A DNA stretch of 64,000 bases from Pirellula sp. (GTDB lineage: Bacteria > Planctomycetota > Planctomycetia > Pirellulales > Pirellulaceae), in assembly GCA_021300155.1 (NCBI GenBank), contig JAJTID010000004.1:1-64000 (forward strand). The letters are read 5' to 3'. Every line of letters begins with the position of its first letter. Position 1 is the stretch's first letter. Shown in pieces: positions 63,369-64,000 of this stretch. A model generated the notes under the pieces. The model was not told the origin of the DNA, ran no database searches, and saw nothing but the letters and a program-made list of their open reading frames with translations. The translations under genes were made by a program, and so were the position numbers.

Positions 63369-64000
63369 TTAGGTACCCTGGGTAGCGCGTCGCAATAACT
63401 GGATCATGGATCGAACGCCATCGGTTTTGAGCAAACCCACTCGATAGATTCGACCCGCGAGGTTCACCATGGCAATCGTGGAGACGATCATGATAACCGC
63501 TGCCAAGATGGGATGCCACCAAGGAACTGCAGGCCCGGTCGCCAATCTCAAAATCATTGTCATCGGGCAACTTGGTGGAAAGAAACTTAACGTCGTGGCA
63601 ACCACTCCATTGGGATCGCGAACGGCAACAAACCAAACCATCACAGGTGCCATCAGCATCATCCAAACGGGTAGCAGCAACGATTGAGCTTCTTTCAATT
63701 CGTTGACCGATGACCCAACTACTAGAAAAATCGAACTAAAGAAAAGAACGCCGAGCAATTGAAACAACACGAACCAAGGGAGAAGGCTCATCGGTAGACT
63801 GCTTAGCATGTCTTGTTGATTTAGTACATAAATCCCACCACAACCGTAAAGTACAAAGATGACCAACGATCCCGCAACGTTACCGATCAGTTTGCCACCC
63901 AACAATTGAGTCGAAGTCACCGAACCGATCAGCACTTCAGAAATTCGCAATGTCTTTTCTTCCATCGCGCTTTCCAGCATAGGTTGAGCCGCCATCAAGA
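63369..64000 (-). CDS. ABC-2 type transporter permease, 5' end outside window
   Basis: Only the C-terminal part is present; the frame runs off the window edge at the 5' side. The visible protein has four to five hydrophobic segments, including LPWFVLFQLLGVLFFSSIFLVVGS and LPVWMMLMAPVMVWFVAV. EKTLRISEVLIGSVTSTQLLGGK is typical of NatB/ABC-2 permeases. A cognate ATPase should lie upstream, beyond the window. The substrate is unknown. Confidence 0.75.
   Translation of the reverse strand, partial: LMAAQPMLESAMEEKTLRISEVLIGSVTSTQLLGGKLIGNVAGSLVIFVLYGCGGIYVLNQQDMLSSLPMSLLPWFVLFQLLGVLFFSSIFLVVGSSVNELKEAQSLLLPVWMMLMAPVMVWFVAVRDPNGVVATTLSFFPPSCPMTMILRLATGPAVPWWHPILAAVIMIVSTIAMVNLAGRIYRVGLLKTDGVRSMIQLLRRATQGT

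Overview
The window looks like a chromosomal segment of a planctomycete, most likely of the Pirellulales. The evidence is family content: a DUF1501 protein with a twin-arginine leader, a large PSD1/cytochrome c protein of the DUF1549/DUF1553 type, an LExR-type N-terminus joined to dockerin repeats, a DUF4159 protein, many exported proteins without close functional families, two sigma-54 activators, and a gyrase A whose quinolone-pocket residues differ from those of E. coli. Base composition looks moderate, close to half G+C by eye. No rRNA, tRNA or CRISPR array was seen. The assignment to this lineage is an inference from gene content.

Layout. Positions 1-6400 are an accessory stretch of small, poorly known, same-strand genes. 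A complete IS21-family element (1629-4194, with a 6-bp target duplication) sits in the last codons of one of them. A 115-bp inverted-repeat element of REP/BIME appearance (6433-6547) closes this stretch. Positions 6553-12105 hold an adenine methylase, N-succinylarginine dihydrolase (astB), an exported dockerin-peroxiredoxin fusion, a D-2-hydroxyacid dehydrogenase and an exported esterase. Positions 12106-16799 are a minus-strand run: an exported helical-repeat protein with a degenerate receiver domain, then a sigma-54 activator, then ribBA. Positions 17101-25610 carry membrane and exported proteins, epmB, a DUF1501 protein, an acetylesterase and an ICMT-like methyltransferase. Positions 25625-36089 are housekeeping: trmB coupled to a gamma-carbonic anhydrase gene, an ABC-F ATPase, recR, a nucleotide-sugar epimerase, an acyl-activating enzyme with an exported partner, and argG.

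Positions 36333-41285 form a short exopolysaccharide operon: a GT4 glycosyltransferase, a Wzz/GumC-like protein, a CpsD-like ATPase lacking the usual P-loop lysine, and a flippase. A minus-strand housekeeping block follows (fliM, proA, a ROK kinase, a DPM1-like GT2 overlapping gyrA, and gyrA). From 48752 come the PSD1 protein, two proteins of unknown function, and a plus-strand cluster of an arginyl-tRNA-protein transferase, a Ser/Thr kinase and an overlapping methyltransferase, then an M48 protease. An FHA-GAF-sigma-54 activator, a HAD phosphatase, a ceramidase-like enzyme, a DUF4159 protein, and the 3' part of an ABC-2 permease with a small DUF485-like membrane protein finish the window.

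Working together. Translational coupling is common: ATGA or TTGA overlaps occur at 26509-26512, 37679-37682, 45630-45634 and 55839-55842. The exopolysaccharide operon is the clearest multi-gene pathway. The secretion-linked proteins (DUF1501, PSD1, esterases, ceramidase-like, dockerin fusion) fit a polysaccharide-scavenging, surface-oriented lifestyle. No single complete new system stands out with certainty. The strongest leads are the internal copies of the transposon end-repeats, the exported pseudo-receiver protein beside a sigma-54 activator, the dockerin-peroxiredoxin fusion and the cluster of small orphan genes in the first 6.4 kb.
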